Positions 5,426-6,862 of a DNA stretch of 6,862 nt are shown one piece after another (the stretch's first letter is position 1; every line of letters starts with the position of its first letter). The position numbers were made by a program, and so were the translations under genes. The notes beneath the pieces are model-generated. The model searched no databases. It had not been told where the DNA came from and worked only from the letters and a program-made list of their open reading frames with translations. The DNA comes from Ruminococcus sp. (GTDB taxonomy: Bacteria > Bacillota > Clostridia > Oscillospirales > Ruminococcaceae), in NCBI GenBank assembly GCA_003446315.1, contig DMBA01000059.1, forward strand, positions 1-6,862, written 5' to 3'.

Positions 5426-5758
5426 TACCTGTCGTAAAAAAACTTTTTGTATAATTTCCGGCACTTATCATGATAATTCACATTTGATTATTCCTATTTG
5501 TAGTAAATTTACCAAGTTGAATTGTCATATCATATCCTGTTTTTGTTGAAAAATCCTACATTCCACTTTTCAACTTTCTCTCTTTGTTTATATTGCTTAA
5601 ATCCGGCTTATAATTTTTGTGAACATTCGTCTTTTTCCCACTTGCACTTTTTTCCAAAACGATGTATGATAAATATGTGTGCTGATTTACCGTTTTCATC
5701 TCAGCACCGATATGAAGAAAGTCCATTCCAAACAACCAAAAGAAAGAGGTCATTCACA
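5426..5758. other. AT-rich divergent intergenic region with dyad symmetries
   Basis: This remaining part of the gap between the divergent lacI-family and lipoprotein genes has no convincing gene. It holds a perfect 12-bp palindrome, TTATCATGATAA (5465-5476); an inverted repeat GTTGAAAA (5545-5552) / TTTTCAAC (5567-5574) with a 14-nt spacer; and candidate plus-strand promoters (TATAAT at 5609-5614 with a weak -35, and TTGCAC-17 nt-TATGAT at 5642-5670). An open frame begins at 5522 in phase with the lipoprotein, but it has no ribosome site and would bury the signal peptide. Confidence 0.5.
5642..5670 (+). promoter_or_regulatory. Possible promoter of the lipoprotein gene
   Basis: TTGCAC (5642-5647), a 17-nt gap and TATGAT (5665-5670) lie about 90 bp before the start codon. 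A perfect TATAAT at 5609-5614 is an alternative, but its best -35 (TTGTTT, 5585-5590) is poor. Which one is used cannot be decided by eye. Confidence 0.4.
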
Positions 5759-6607
5759 ATGTATAAAAAATTGCTCGCTGCAATCTGCGCATCCGCTATG
5801 GTACTGGCAGCATGTACCGCATGCGGTGGCTCCTCTTCCTCCGATTCGGAATCTTCCAAGGAGAACACAAAAACTTCTTCCTCTGAACCGGATCGCAACA
5901 ACAACAACGCAGAAGAAACCGATGCCCCGGAAGAAAACGCAGATTCTCCCGCAGAAGGCACCGCTGCCCCCGATTCAAATTCCGAATTCGAAGAACCTGT
6001 TGTTGCCGGTTCCGGTGATGCGATCCTTGCAATTACCGACGGTCAGTGGTATGTTCAGTATTGGGGCAATGCAGAAGATATTCTCGCCTATGATGCAGGC
6101 ATCGCACATATCGACGGCGACGGCGATTATACCGTCAGCGTCAATATCGGCACAAAAGGTGCGCAGTTTGATGTTGCCGGCGATCCGAACGGCGATTATA
6201 AGTGCAGCGGTGTTTCGTTCGCTGCGGTCAAGGTTCTGGACGGCACCACACTCTATCCGAACATGAACATTGAGATCAAGGAGATCCGCGTGGACGGCAA
6301 CCCCATCGAGCTCACTGCGAAAAACTATACTTCCTCTGATGACAATGTCGAGATGCGCGCTAACATCCTGAACAGCTATGTCAGCAGCTTCCCGGATGAC
6401 GCACACACCCCCGCAGGCAAACCGACCGGTGAATTCGGCGAATATTCTGCACAGATCATCAATCCGGATGATGTTGCTTCGTGGTCGAAGATCGAAGTTG
6501 ATTTCACTGTTTCCGGCATTTCCGGCGCAGCAGAAGCACCTGCTGATACCCCCGCAGATGCACCCGCTGAAACCGAGGTTCCGGCTGAGGTCGCACCGGC
6601 AGAATAA
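5759..6607 (+). CDS. Secreted lipoprotein of unknown function with a probable beta-rich domain
   Basis: A 282-residue protein. The N-terminus is a lipoprotein signal peptide: MYKK, a hydrophobic stretch, then the lipobox LAAC with the lipidated Cys at 19. A linker rich in Ser, Asp, Glu and Asn (about 23-85) would lift the domain away from the membrane. One folded region, about 86-255, alternates short hydrophobic strands with Gly/Asp turns (QWYVQYWGN, HIDGDGDYTVSVNIG, NIEIKEIRVDGNPIEL, WSKIEVDFTVSGI) and suggests a beta-sandwich; its aromatic residues would suit glycan binding, but I do not recognise the family. The C-terminus (256-282) is a Pro/Ala/Glu tail of PAD/PAE repeats. Start: the ATG at 5759 has AGAGGT 8 nt upstream and places the signal peptide first; the frame is open upstream to 5522. 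It is divergent from the LacI-family gene, a likely regulator. Confidence 0.87.
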   Translation: MYKKLLAAICASAMVLAACTACGGSSSSDSESSKENTKTSSSEPDRNNNNAEETDAPEENADSPAEGTAAPDSNSEFEEPVVAGSGDAILAITDGQWYVQYWGNAEDILAYDAGIAHIDGDGDYTVSVNIGTKGAQFDVAGDPNGDYKCSGVSFAAVKVLDGTTLYPNMNIEIKEIRVDGNPIELTAKNYTSSDDNVEMRANILNSYVSSFPDDAHTPAGKPTGEFGEYSAQIINPDDVASWSKIEVDFTVSGISGAAEAPADTPADAPAETEVPAEVAPAE

Positions 6608-6638
6608 ACCATTGTTCTGTCTTCGTTCATAAATAATA

Positions 6639-6673
6639 AGAGCCGCTGTATCTGTTTCTGATACGGCGGCTCT
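6639..6673. terminator. Bidirectional hairpin terminator between convergent genes
   Basis: Arms 6639-6652 and 6660-6673 pair over 14 bp with a single T/G wobble and a 7-nt loop. The hairpin sits about 30 bp after the lipoprotein stop and about 45 bp after the stop of the convergent gene. Neither side has a clean U-run (the minus side, CTTATTATTTATG, is somewhat U-rich), so efficiency is uncertain, but shape and position fit a shared terminator. Confidence 0.75.
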
Positions 6674-6718
6674 CTATGTCGTATATTTGCGTTTATGGTT
6701 CAGGTTTGCGGAAATATT

Positions 6719-6862
6719 TCAGTTCTTCCGCAGATATCGGGACGTTCTTTTTCTTTTTTTTTGTTCATACATGATCTGGTCTGCCTTCGAGATCAGCGAA
6801 AACAGCTTCATATCCGGTGTGACAGCCGTCACAAATGTGCCGATGCTGGACGAAAGCATATA
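6719..6862 (-). CDS. C-terminal fragment of a GGDEF-domain (diguanylate cyclase) protein
   Basis: Reading the minus strand from the right edge gives 47 codons ending at the TGA at 6719-6721. The residues match the end of GGDEF domains: SSSIGTF corresponds to the conserved 'v.SiGia' strand, and ISKADQIMYEQKKRKR to the closing helix 'l..AD.amY.AK..Gkn'. GGDEF domains join two GTP molecules into cyclic di-GMP, which in many bacteria controls pili and surface attachment. The catalytic GG(D/E)EF motif and any sensor domain lie outside the window, so activity cannot be judged. The coding strand contains a run of nine A near the end (6754-6762). The gene is convergent with the lipoprotein. Confidence 0.75.
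   Translation of the reverse strand, partial: YMLSSSIGTFVTAVTPDMKLFSLISKADQIMYEQKKRKRTSRYLRKN

Noticed and set aside
5291..5464. N-terminal extension of the LacI-family protein to an upstream ATG
   Set aside because: The extension would cross the predicted promoter, operator palindrome and AT repeat, and translates to a low-complexity Tyr/Ile/Leu segment. The ATG at 5290 has a good ribosome site and the normal distance to the helix-turn-helix.
5522..5758. Upstream in-frame extension of the lipoprotein
   Set aside because: It would place about 79 residues ahead of a textbook lipoprotein signal peptide, and there is no ribosome site at the upstream ATG.
1..6862. CRISPR array, tRNA/rRNA genes, insertion sequences or phage attachment sites
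   Set aside because: No regularly spaced repeats, cloverleaf-type sequence, transposase motifs or paired terminal repeats were seen on either strand.

Overview
The window looks like chromosomal DNA from a Gram-positive Clostridia bacterium, most likely a gut or rumen Ruminococcus or close relative (Oscillospiraceae). This rests on strong AGGAGG-type ribosome sites, TTGACA/TATAAT-type promoters with extended -10 elements, AT-rich intergenic DNA, a Firmicutes-style type IV pilus (T4P) operon with fused PilM-PilN, and a Ser/Asp/Glu-linker lipoprotein. The genus is inferred from gene style, not from a marker gene.

Layout. Bases 1-3990 (minus strand) carry part of a T4P inner-membrane assembly operon, transcribed right to left: pilC (3990-2791), a pilM-pilN fusion (2700-1033), a pilO-like gene (1036-161, overlapping by ATGA), and the first 28 codons of a small membrane-anchored protein running off the left edge (86-1). 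Two of the three junctions carry strong hairpins without U-tracts (about 2742-2764 and 109-150), so they look like mRNA stability or processing elements rather than terminators. The operon has a good promoter (TTGCAA-17 nt-TGG-TATAAT, 4216-4188) and a leader of about 190 nt that can fold into several overlapping, mutually exclusive helices. This leader is the best candidate here for an undescribed cis-regulatory RNA.

Bases 4217-5290 (minus strand) encode a LacI/GalR-family repressor. Its stop codon abuts the pil promoter and no terminator separates them. Its own promoter (TTTACA-17 nt-TATAAT) is followed by a CTGCCGGCAG palindrome placed like an autoregulatory operator, plus a tandem 10-bp AT repeat.

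The 468-bp divergent intergenic region (5291-5758) leads into a plus-strand gene (5759-6607) for a secreted lipoprotein with one unrecognised, probably beta-rich domain between low-complexity linkers. A bidirectional hairpin terminator (6639-6673) separates it from a convergent minus-strand gene of which only the last 47 codons are present. That fragment matches the end of a GGDEF (diguanylate cyclase) domain.

How the parts may work together: PilC, PilM-N and PilO form the inner-membrane alignment and platform complex of a pilus. No pilB/pilT ATPase, pilD or major pilin is present in the window, so the locus continues to the left or is split. The LacI regulator and lipoprotein suggest a glycan-responsive surface function. 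A link to pilus expression is possible only through read-through and proximity, and is inference.
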